From Rhodobacteraceae bacterium EL53 (GTDB lineage Bacteria > Pseudomonadota > Alphaproteobacteria > Rhodobacterales > Rhodobacteraceae): a DNA stretch of 32,473 bases. Positions 27,801-32,473 of this stretch are shown piece after piece; within the stretch, counting starts at the first letter, position 1; every line of letters starts with the position of its first letter. A program made the position numbers and the translations under genes. The DNA lies in the NCBI GenBank assembly GCA_900313015.1, contig OMPR01000003.1, positions 1-32,473 of the forward strand, given 5' to 3'. Below the pieces are notes generated by a model, which saw only the letters and a list, made by a program, of their open reading frames with translations, did no database searches and was not told the origin of the DNA.

Positions 27801-30800
27801 GATCATCAACCGGTCCTGACGGTGGTTTGACCACAGCGGACTTGGAAAGCTTCTTCTCGATCACTCCGACGGCGATCCTGAACAACAGCACAACGTCGGC
27901 GCAGCTGACATGGACTTTTGACAGTGATGTCATGGGGACGGTTGAGGCGTTTAATTTCCTCGCCGCCAATGAAACTCTGATTATCGATTATGTGATCGAG
28001 GTGAGCGACGGAAGCGGCCCCACAGATACCCAGACCGTTAGTGTGACAATCGCGGGCACCAATGATGCGCCTGTTATTTCGGTTGCTGCAGGGGTGGACT
28101 CGGACTCCGCCGCGCTCACCGAGGCAGATGCCGGGTTTGACGAGACTGGCACGCTCAGCGTGGTTGATCTGGACCTGACAGACACTGTTTCGGTTGGATC
28201 GGTTCTGAAATCGTCCATCTTGACCGGTACACCCGGCGTACTCGACCCCTCTGCGCTGAACGGTTATTTCACCGTAAATAGCACTGATGTCATTGATAAT
28301 GCGTCGACGACTGGAATCATCGACTGGAACTTCAACAGCGGTGCTGAGGCATTTGATTTCCTCGACCAGGGTGACGTGCTGACGATTGTCTATGACGTCA
28401 CAGCAACGGATAGCGAGACGCAGGACAGCAACGTTCAGCAGGTGACACTCACCATTACCGGGACAAACGACGCGCCAGTTCTGATCGCGAACGTAGATGG
28501 TGACGTGACTGCGGGCGATATCACCGACAACAACGTGACCGTTGGTATCGTCGAAGCCGGTCTTGATACGGATGGCACAACGCCTGTGGGTGCGGATAAC
28601 ACGGTCAATGGCTCGTTTGCCTCGGCGGATGCGGACGCAGATGACACAAATGCCAACGACACGTTTTCGATTGTTCCGAGTGATGGCCAAAGCGCGACCT
28701 CCTCGACCGAGGTTGACGGCGTTTACGGGACCCTCACTGTCGATCAAAACGGCGCATGGATCTATACGCTCGACAACACGGCTGGCGGTGCGGCAGATCA
28801 ACTTGCGGCAGGCGAGTCCATGCCCGAGGTCTTTACTATTCAGGTCGCCGATACAAATGGCGGTACCGACAGTCAAACAGTCACGATCAACGTCGCCGGA
28901 AGCAACGATGCGCCGGTGATTACGATTGAAGGTGGGGACACGAATTCCGCGCCTCTTACCGAAACAGATGCGAAGCTAAGCGACAGCGGCACCCTGTCTG
29001 TTGCAGACATTGATCTGAGCGATACGGTTTCGGTTGGCTCCACGCTGGCGTCTAAAACGCTCAGCGGGACCACCACCTCCCTGCCCGGTTCATTGGACGA
29101 CGTGACGCTCGCGAGTTTCTTCAGCGTTGATGTGACGGATGTCATCGGCAATGCCGCCACCAGCGGCACGATCAATTGGGACTTTGACAGCCTGACCGAA
29201 GCCTTTGATTTCTTGGACCAAGGGGATGAGCTGACCCTTGTGTTTAATGTGACGGCCACGGACAGTCAGAGCAAGGACAGCAATATTGTCCCGGTCACCA
29301 TCACGATCACCGGGACCAACGATCAGCCTGTGATTGCTTCGTTTGATACGTCGGCTTTAACCGAAACCACGGATGCGACAGGCGTCCCGGCAACGCTGAG
29401 CGATAGCGGGATGCTGGATCTCAGTGATGATGATGGCGATGCAACGCACATGATTTCCGAGATCATAAGCAGCGTCGTACACAAGGATGCGGCCGATGCT
29501 GTCCTTGCCGATACTGCTGGCGGGGGGAATCCGCCTATTAGTCCGACCCTGTTGACTGCGCTTGATGCGGCCTTCTCGGCGGGTCTGAATACTGGCGATG
29601 CGTCCAAGATCGACTGGACTTTTGATCTGACGGATACAACTGTCGACTTCCTGGCCAAAGATGAAACTTTGACTGTGAAATATAGAATCTCCGCAGATGA
29701 TGGCACCACACCGGGCGCTGGTGATGAGGGCAATGTCTCTCCCGGTCGACAGGTGATTGTGACAATCACAGGCACGAATGATGCGCCTGAAATTACGACG
29801 GCTGCTGTGACGGATAGTGTGACCGAGGACGGGACCACTGTTGCGGATGACCCGACCACAGGTGCGACCGAAGCAGGCGCCTATCTTGCGCTGACCAGTA
29901 CGCTGGACTTCTCGGACCTGGATCTGACCGACAGCCATATGGCCTCGGCGGCGTTCACCTCTTCGGACAGTGTGGGTGTGGGGCAAACAGCCAATCAGCC
30001 GTACGGCAACCTTGTTGCCAGCGTGACGACCCAGACGGACGGCAGCGTGCCGACGGGGGGTGTGGTGACATGGGACTATGCGGTCGACAATGCGGCCGTG
30101 CAGTTCCTGGCCGCCGGAGAAACGATCACCGAAGTCTATACAGTGACTGTCAGTGATGGTCAGGGGGGGACAGATGCCCAGACCGTCAGCATCACCATCA
30201 CTGGCACCAACGATGCGCCAGAAGTGGCTGTGATCGGTAGCCGCATGTTGAACGAGCAAATCGATACAGCGGATCTGACGGACACCATCGCGGTGACCTT
30301 TACAGATGTGGACCTGAACGATGTGGGCCACACGGCCTCGGTCACCGGTGCCACGACCACAGGCGAGGATGATGGTCTGTCGGGTGTCACGCTGGCCGAT
30401 TTGCTGAGCGCCGGCACAGTGACCAAGGCCACAGGCAGCTCGAACGGTTCGGTTGACTTTACGTTTACCGCCGGTTCGGGCGTGTTCGACTACCTGGCCG
30501 CGGGTCAGCACGTCGAAATCACCTACACCGTTCAGATCGATGACGGTGAGACTGCGAACAACACGGGCACGCAAACGGTAGTTGTGCGCGTGGATGGCAC
30601 TAACGATGCACCGGTCATCGACGCGATTGCGCCGACAACGATTGCAGAAACCACCGATGCCTCGAACATCGCAGATACCATTTCGGTGACCTTCACCGAT
30701 GAGGACCGCGACGACGTGGGCCACACGGCCTCGATCACTGCGGCAGCGGTTCAGATCGGCAACGGCAATGGCCTGACCGAAACGCAGTTGATCAACATGG

Positions 30801-32473
30801 TAACCCCGGGCACCGTGACCAAGGCTGTAGATGACACCACAGGCTCAGTCAGTCTTGATTTTGATGCACTATCGACCAGCTTTGATTATCTGGGAGCAGG
30901 CGAGTCGGTCGTGCTCCGCTATACCCTCGCAATCGACGATCAAGAATCCGCGCGGAACACCGCAACACAAACGTTCGATGTTATAATCGACGGCACCAAT
31001 GATGCGCCCACGCTGACAATTGACGCCTCTGTGGCCCATATGGAATCCGTGAACGATAACTTTGCCTCATTGGTTGATACCGCTCTGGTATCGACTTCGG
31101 ATGGCGTGACCCTTAACAAAACTCTGATTGCGGGAACGGCGACGCTGAGCGACCCGGATGCAACGGATTACAGCACCGGCAGCCTGGCCATTGAAGTGGT
31201 GGGCGGTAATGCGACCGATTTGCTGAACTTCGAGAATGGCGTGACCATCTCTGGGACCAGTGTTTTTGTGGGTAGTTCGTTTATCGGCTCTATCACGAGT
31301 GGTGCTTTGGATGACAATGCGCTGACGATTACCTTTAATGGGAACTCTACTCAGGAAAACGTGCAGACCCTGATCCAGAACATCAATTATCGGACGTCGG
31401 ATGACACACCCGCAGCCAGCCGGGACATCAACCTGACGCTGCTGGATGGTGACGGTGGGGCAGCTGGTGTTCAGACTGTAACAGTCAACATCACAGCCCA
31501 GAACGACAGCCCGACTCCGCTTGCAGACACAGCATCGGCAAATGAAAGCTCAACAGCGGTCTTCAATGTCCGTCTGGGTATTGCAGCCATCGGCGACGAA
31601 GACAGCGATCCCGAACAGGCGGTGAATGATCTGACCCTCGTGGGTATTACAGATGTACTAGATACAGCTGGTGATCCGGCGGTCATCTCACCGGACAGTG
31701 CCGGTATTGCTGTATCTATACCGGGTACGATGACCACAGATTTTGGCGCTAGCGTAACCGCAAACGACGCCGGTCTTGTCACCTATGACCTGACTTCACC
31801 CACGGCGTTCTTCAACTCACTTGGCGAAGGTCAGACGGCGACAGATACATTCACGTACAGCCTGTCCGACGGGCAAGGTGGAACGACCGAAGCAACGGTC
31901 TCGGTCGAAATTACTGGCGTGAATGACGCGATTAGTGCTTCGAACGACTTGCTGGTGGTGGATGAGAACGACAACGGGCCAGCGACAGGAACGACCGGTG
32001 ATCTGGTCGCCAACGATGTTGATGTTGATCAGAATGATACCAAAGAAATCATCTCGGTGGTTGCAGGTGCAAATGTAGCGTCAGTTGTTGCCACGGTGTC
32101 CGGGTTTGATGTGACACTAAATTCTGGTGTGATTGTCGAAGTGGCCCGAGACGGCACATTTGCGATCAATAATATCGATGCAGCCAGCGGTCAGTTGACC
32201 GACGTTCAAAATGGCGGATCTTTCAGCTACACCGTTCAGGACAGTGGCGGCACTCAGGCCACTGCAGTGGCTACCTTCCAGATCACTGGTGATAACGATG
32301 CGCCCACGGTTGCGGCGATCACGGCGCCTGCTGTCACCGAAGACGACGGCACGGTCAGCATTGATCTGCTTCTGGGTCAAAGCGATGTGGATGGTGATGC
32401 GCTGACCACCTCGGTGACCACGGTGGCCTCTGACAATGTGGGCCGCACCGTGGCCTTCAGCGTCAGCGGCGAT
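18839..32473 (+). CDS. Giant VCBS/cadherin-repeat adhesin, first 4545 residues (C-terminus outside window)
   Basis: One frame stays open from the ATG at 18839 to the right edge; I checked the phase at repeat borders from 20 kb to 32 kb and found no shift. The start is firm: AGGA (18828-18831) lies 7 nt upstream and an in-frame TAG at 18827 blocks longer forms. No signal peptide. Residues 1-~325 are Ig-like/cadherin-like domains ('VDTVAPAAPTVALLDDTGTD', 'VDVAGNAGPSTEF'). From there about 25 repeat borders of the type 'ITGTNDAPVI' recur every ~130-150 residues, each unit carrying 'FSDVD', 'GTYGTL' and 'YTVTVSD' motifs: VCBS repeats. Two stretches break the pattern (21511-22055 and 22655-23285). 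Such proteins are type I secreted adhesins, often >500 kDa, held at the outer membrane or released, mediating attachment and biofilm. Ca2+ binding at Asp-rich repeat borders is likely. The C-terminal secretion signal lies beyond the window. Confidence 0.92.
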   Translation, partial: MPVSTITIASIVFSDDVINTADITSPVTTVTLEITYSGTMDPLATPPLITSNVGALLVETGVADWDGAATTYTVEFQIEDVAFPVGNLIFTIGEAVDSMGATVSGDTVSALFNGNPVVVDTVAPAAPTVALLDDTGTDGDLITNNPALNVTGYETGALVEYSSNGIDGWSTTVPTAMTGPNTVHVRQVDVAGNAGPSTEFTFTLDTTDPAALATVAATINEYPDPNAGAAPGAVLATFAGTDMGSAPELTYSFANIGDADNYDLVDTYNGPGTSTAWELRVKDPAFFDYEDHLAMGVSSTTVDIVTTDAAGNDTTTTFTVTLNDLNDAPVVAAGQGGLTPEFIERDDLAGDENDPILVTGQFDFSDDDVTDTHFTGVSNKSVTGTPSFLGTFLAGQAGGTVNGQGTVTYTLNITDQAERTIIDNLADGETIVQVYTITVTDLPSLASVEQDVTVTITGTNDAPVITSTAPDHARSVTELADNAVAPAEGSPLTTNGTVSFSDVDTTDLHSAMQSATVKDGSGGTVASPLGTLTLGMVDQTAHTVGYTFTVSDADINFLGDGDSLTQVYTVTVSDDSGVANADATVDIIITINGTNDAPVISAMETNATPLVEVGVNETGTNEVSGDVSGTWADDDQNETALLAVVDGAAGAGVQAPLTFMAGTDEAEITGTYGTLYLKANGEYRYVLDDADSDTQALFNGEAAIDSFGYTIANGMDADDRVSSTITVNITGSNDDPVIDITGGVETGDVTESGVGPLNAPEAGTPTATGTLGRSDVDSNDDENNDDWSIVDTSGGSPSYVTSLVGTYGTLEINQGGTWIYTLNNMDSDTEALDDSDPVTDVFTVRLSDTDVTDLGTDTQVITINVTGTNDQPVITSTLSDAQGAAFESGVLYGFNEADEAPLGSFEPELDLTTELDALFMTNGSSGVATILTSLLASDLPADAVQADAIAQVWDYLDDIYGVVGYHNDDTNESFAYLGIEYAKYLNAGGRPLTDVVAKFTPDGIDVLENPDRLQSMHDNLLGNLNDGALTSRFDPMGPIYTAITAAMTAAGIDDLLTRPIYSGNEGVVNLSTAWDEANGYLPLATGQLTFSDVDADDSHTWSGDAAGTYGTFAIDASTGVWTYTFNDASAASLSQGQVVTDVFTATVTDSKGATATQQVTMTITGTNDAPELTGTATTLGDGTEDTSYNFTAADLLAGWADVDTGDVLALSGTPTSSAGTVTDLGGGNFAVALPQDFNGTVTLTYGVSDGATTTPASLDFEVNAVADADTITPASNLNASVLTAGGDLLIGSGIPGDDSSWNVATDSADAAGVEIGLNAVLRYTGGSPIDANGDYVVPAGAAGGTPQENGIVGDFDDGVARWNFQVSIGTNTDGSGGTLGDRDYVFTLSNADANGDPDGTVLITFTLDDVAAAASTAFPGTYPTPADFLAQSVFQESINLEWLLDSTTGIDVPADFDPAAPGYFHMQVQALNKVNGSVELTNTINIRVNEAPVGEDDSDTGTVVESGAGIPGTPGTMGNVLTNDTDQDLLPVADVTELTVTDVDGTTISGATTITGTYGSLVMNGDGSWTYALLNTDADTEALEHGQVVNETFTYTVADPDGASDTADLTIEITGTNDTPVITSMAPDHERSVTELADNAGEPAEGSPLTTNGTVSFSDLDTADTHSAMQSATVKDGSGGTVASPLGTLTLGMVDQTAHTVGYTFTVSDADINFLGDGDSLTQVYTVTLSDDSGASNADETVDITITINGTNDAPVISATETNATPLVEVGVNEAGTNEVSGDVSGTWADDDQNETALLAVVDGAAGAGVQAPLAFTGGTGDEAEITGTYGTLYLKANGEYRYVLDDADGDTQALFNGEAAIDSFGYTIANGMDADDRVSSTITVNITGSNDDPVIDITGGVETGNVTESGVDGANAPVAGTPTATGTLGRSDVDSNDDENNDDWSIVDTSGGSPSYVTSLVGTYGTLEINQGGTWTYTLNNMDDDTEALDGGDTPTDVFTVRLSDTDATDLGTDTQLITINVTGTNDAPILTANVDGDVAAGDIDGSNNVAVDIVESGFLADGTTAVGADNTVNGSFASADVDEDDTNANDAFSIITSNGAPAIGQSVAGVYGTLTINDAGEWVYTLDNTTGGAADMLDLGDTDSEVFTVQVADNNGGLDSKTVTIDITGSNDAPVVNDGTSTLTGTVAETRQLGSTMDPAEAPASNATTLTANGTVDFSDVDADDTFTATIDGVTATGTSPATAFGAGVLQGLLSLVDADGGTPGIQVAETGFDWNFSADENLFDYLAATESLVLTYDLTLNDSDGGSDTTQVVVTVNGVDDGPVVVSTNPVNDTEGDSLVTVAGTELNPINVIPPQTAASDIVSINLLTDDTSPTPGVQITDIVEVDESNTPVIANATVVMNSGKALDGSDADVSGDLAQLNGSATAPGTPANLSFTQGVDAADIEGLFTVTPAGVVTYDRNHTIFDSLDAGERITVDINYDVVSGGDTINRTVTLTVEGENDAPFFTGTTLDFSVDVTELGDGDTSPDENTYNHVQSLSVSFDDIELTDNHTAFIVPVTGTGTPALGSYIGTFRSGFPQVATGTGAGEVTFQFTLNDGDIDQLTAGETVIQRYQVRISDGTELIAQDIVVTLTGTNDAPVITAVNDMGLSLIEDSNLVQTDASSTQQLSGDVVFDDVDVSDGLVGTSAEDDADTHTVTATFVSATKDMANFAMATLPTGTFAFDTNAANGSAAVSNTVTWTYTINDTDFDYLGDGEMLAMTFDIDVTDNSGATNDTATQQITITIEGTNDAPTIGVVDAGDMALASLTEANGALSVTDTLTVIDVDTTDEVTASVTSATINAGSSTGPDGGLTTADLESFFSITPTAILDGSTTTAQLTWTFDSDVLGAVEAFDFLAANETLIIDYVIEVDDANGSTDTQTVSVTINGTDDDPTIGVVDLDDSAAAMLTEGDAALLASDTLTVGDVDITDEVTASVMSATRNVGSSTGPDGGLTTADLESFFSITPTAILNNSTTSAQLTWTFDSDVMGTVEAFNFLAANETLIIDYVIEVSDGSGPTDTQTVSVTIAGTNDAPVISVAAGVDSDSAALTEADAGFDETGTLSVVDLDLTDTVSVGSVLKSSILTGTPGVLDPSALNGYFTVNSTDVIDNASTTGIIDWNFNSGAEAFDFLDQGDVLTIVYDVTATDSETQDSNVQQVTLTITGTNDAPVLIANVDGDVTAGDITDNNVTVGIVEAGLDTDGTTPVGADNTVNGSFASADADADDTNANDTFSIVPSDGQSATSSTEVDGVYGTLTVDQNGAWIYTLDNTAGGAADQLAAGESMPEVFTIQVADTNGGTDSQTVTINVAGSNDAPVITIEGGDTNSAPLTETDAKLSDSGTLSVADIDLSDTVSVGSTLASKTLSGTTTSLPGSLDDVTLASFFSVDVTDVIGNAATSGTINWDFDSLTEAFDFLDQGDELTLVFNVTATDSQSKDSNIVPVTITITGTNDQPVIASFDTSALTETTDATGVPATLSDSGMLDLSDDDGDATHMISEIISSVVHKDAADAVLADTAGGGNPPISPTLLTALDAAFSAGLNTGDASKIDWTFDLTDTTVDFLAKDETLTVKYRISADDGTTPGAGDEGNVSPGRQVIVTITGTNDAPEITTAAVTDSVTEDGTTVADDPTTGATEAGAYLALTSTLDFSDLDLTDSHMASAAFTSSDSVGVGQTANQPYGNLVASVTTQTDGSVPTGGVVTWDYAVDNAAVQFLAAGETITEVYTVTVSDGQGGTDAQTVSITITGTNDAPEVAVIGSRMLNEQIDTADLTDTIAVTFTDVDLNDVGHTASVTGATTTGEDDGLSGVTLADLLSAGTVTKATGSSNGSVDFTFTAGSGVFDYLAAGQHVEITYTVQIDDGETANNTGTQTVVVRVDGTNDAPVIDAIAPTTIAETTDASNIADTISVTFTDEDRDDVGHTASITAAAVQIGNGNGLTETQLINMVTPGTVTKAVDDTTGSVSLDFDALSTSFDYLGAGESVVLRYTLAIDDQESARNTATQTFDVIIDGTNDAPTLTIDASVAHMESVNDNFASLVDTALVSTSDGVTLNKTLIAGTATLSDPDATDYSTGSLAIEVVGGNATDLLNFENGVTISGTSVFVGSSFIGSITSGALDDNALTITFNGNSTQENVQTLIQNINYRTSDDTPAASRDINLTLLDGDGGAAGVQTVTVNITAQNDSPTPLADTASANESSTAVFNVRLGIAAIGDEDSDPEQAVNDLTLVGITDVLDTAGDPAVISPDSAGIAVSIPGTMTTDFGASVTANDAGLVTYDLTSPTAFFNSLGEGQTATDTFTYSLSDGQGGTTEATVSVEITGVNDAISASNDLLVVDENDNGPATGTTGDLVANDVDVDQNDTKEIISVVAGANVASVVATVSGFDVTLNSGVIVEVARDGTFAINNIDAASGQLTDVQNGGSFSYTVQDSGGTQATAVATFQITGDNDAPTVAAITAPAVTEDDGTVSIDLLLGQSDVDGDALTTSVTTVASDNVGRTVAFSVSGD
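20210..21436 (+). repeat. Three-VCBS-repeat block, copy 1
   Basis: This 409-codon block, bounded by GTNDAP-type borders, is nearly identical to 23681-24910, offset 3471-3474 nt. One stretch (20362-20550, 189 nt) is identical without mismatch. Many other differences are synonymous third-position changes. The copies differ in length by a single codon near 20815-20830. Confidence 0.9.
21511..22055 (+). other. Helix-rich insert inside a VCBS repeat of the giant adhesin
   Basis: Residues ~892-1072 interrupt a VCBS unit whose first part ('GTNDQPVITSTL') and second part ('LATGQLTFSDVDADDSH') lie on either side. The insert is rich in Leu, Ala, Met and charged residues, for example 'ELDALFM', 'AIAQVWDYLDDIYG', 'YLGIEYAKYLNAGG', 'RLQSMHDNLLGNLND' and 'IYTAITAAMTAAGIDDLL'. 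It lacks the Thr/Asp/Gly beta-strand rhythm of its neighbours. It is probably a separately folding, mainly alpha-helical domain; no family is recognised. Confidence 0.7.
22510..22518 (+). repeat. Nine-base G homopolymer inside the giant adhesin gene
   Basis: Nine consecutive G occur at about codons 1224-1226 ('DLGGGNF'). The frame is intact here. A one-base slip would truncate the protein soon after and cost it the C-terminal secretion region. It is the second longest G/C run found in the window. Confidence 0.65.
22655..23285 (+). other. Non-VCBS module in the giant adhesin (possible ligand-binding domain)
   Basis: Residues ~1273-1482 do not follow the VCBS pattern. Key segments are 'GIPGDDSSWNVATDSADAAG', 'VEIGLNAVLRYTGG', 'NGIVGDFDDGVARWNFQVSI', 'RDYVFTLSNADANGDPDGTV', 'PGYFHMQVQALN'. 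Aromatic residues, regular strands and Asp/Asn-rich loops suggest a beta-sandwich of lectin-like or anchor-domain type. No family is assigned with confidence. Confidence 0.5.
23681..24910 (+). repeat. Three-VCBS-repeat block, copy 2
   Basis: This is the second copy of the block at 20210-21436, 410 codons long. The 2244 nt between the copies hold the helical insert, one normal VCBS border and the non-VCBS module. Because the offset is a multiple of three, recombination between copies would delete or add ~1157 codons in frame. Confidence 0.9.
27209..28054 (+). repeat. Tandem 423-nt VCBS repeats (two units)
   Basis: Units 27209-27631 and 27632-28054 are exactly 423 nt (141 codons) each and share long identical stretches, for example through the codons for 'SSTGPDGGLTTADLESFFSI'. 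A shorter sequence drift at both ends shows that the duplication is not brand new. Similar but more diverged pairs follow (28055-28460 with about 28900-29310, and 30204-30595 with 30596-30991). Confidence 0.85.

Noticed and set aside
18785-30724. Very long minus-strand open frames opposite the giant adhesin (e.g. 18785-19957, 21641-22312, 27806-28876, 29357-30724)
   Set aside because: They are antisense shadows. The repetitive Thr/Asp/Gly/Val codons of VCBS repeats read as open frames on the other strand, the proteins recur with each repeat, and they have no ribosome-binding sites or domains. The plus frame is continuous and recognisable.
1-32473. CRISPR array, tRNA or rRNA genes
   Set aside because: No short regularly spaced repeats with unique spacers and no recognisable tRNA or rRNA sequence were found; the only periodic repeats are coding VCBS/RTX units.

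Overview
The window looks like a surface-polysaccharide and giant-exoprotein island from an alphaproteobacterium, most likely a member of the Rhodobacterales (Roseobacter-type). The reasons are the DUF2793 tail-fibre-like gene, several RTX/VCBS proteins without signal peptides, a RgpF-type protein with the 'NPDL..HYI..G' N-terminal repeat, and moderately GC-rich codon use. The lineage is an inference from gene families; there is no rRNA or other marker gene.

Layout. (1) 1-3243, minus: the first 1081 residues of a giant secreted protein that runs off the left edge. It has three copies of a ~200-residue module, two followed by an Ig-like domain, then cadherin-like repeats. (2) 3244-3784: a non-coding stretch with an exact TGTGA-N6-TCACA palindrome (CRP/FNR type). 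(3) 3785-4747, minus: a GT2 glycosyltransferase. (4) 5073-7074, plus: a three-gene phage-tail-like cassette (DUF2793/pyocin-knob fibre, small protein, tail-assembly-chaperone-like protein) ending at a strong hairpin. (5) 7110-9938, minus: a beta-propeller plus RTX exoprotein. (6) 10095-13120, minus: an operon kpsM - RgpF-like - sulfotransferase. (7) 13215-15644, plus: kpsE-kpsT, divergent from kpsM. (8) 15727-17817, minus: a metallopeptidase-RTX protein. (9) 17818-18838: about 1 kb of non-coding leader rich in inverted repeats. (10) 18839 to the right edge, plus: one uninterrupted frame of 4545 codons encoding the N-terminal part of a giant VCBS-repeat adhesin.

How the parts fit together. KpsM (permease), KpsT (ATPase) and KpsE (inner-membrane/periplasmic co-polymerase) form an ABC capsule exporter. 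The adjacent RgpF-like protein, sulfotransferase and GT2 enzyme plausibly build or decorate the exported glycan, so the capsule may be sulfated (inference). The four large exoproteins lack signal peptides and are built like type I secretion substrates, but no type I transporter lies in the window.

Most notable points. KpsE carries a ~220-residue N-terminal extension, predicted cytoplasmic, that reads like a CBM4_9-type jelly roll. This resembles the glycan-recognition domain of Wzt, but sits on a different subunit. The sulfotransferase reading frame contains a run of ten G/C and the giant adhesin a run of nine G, both candidate slippage sites. The giant adhesin contains a three-repeat block (~1.23 kb) duplicated 3.47 kb apart in frame, and a helix-rich insert that does not look like a VCBS repeat.
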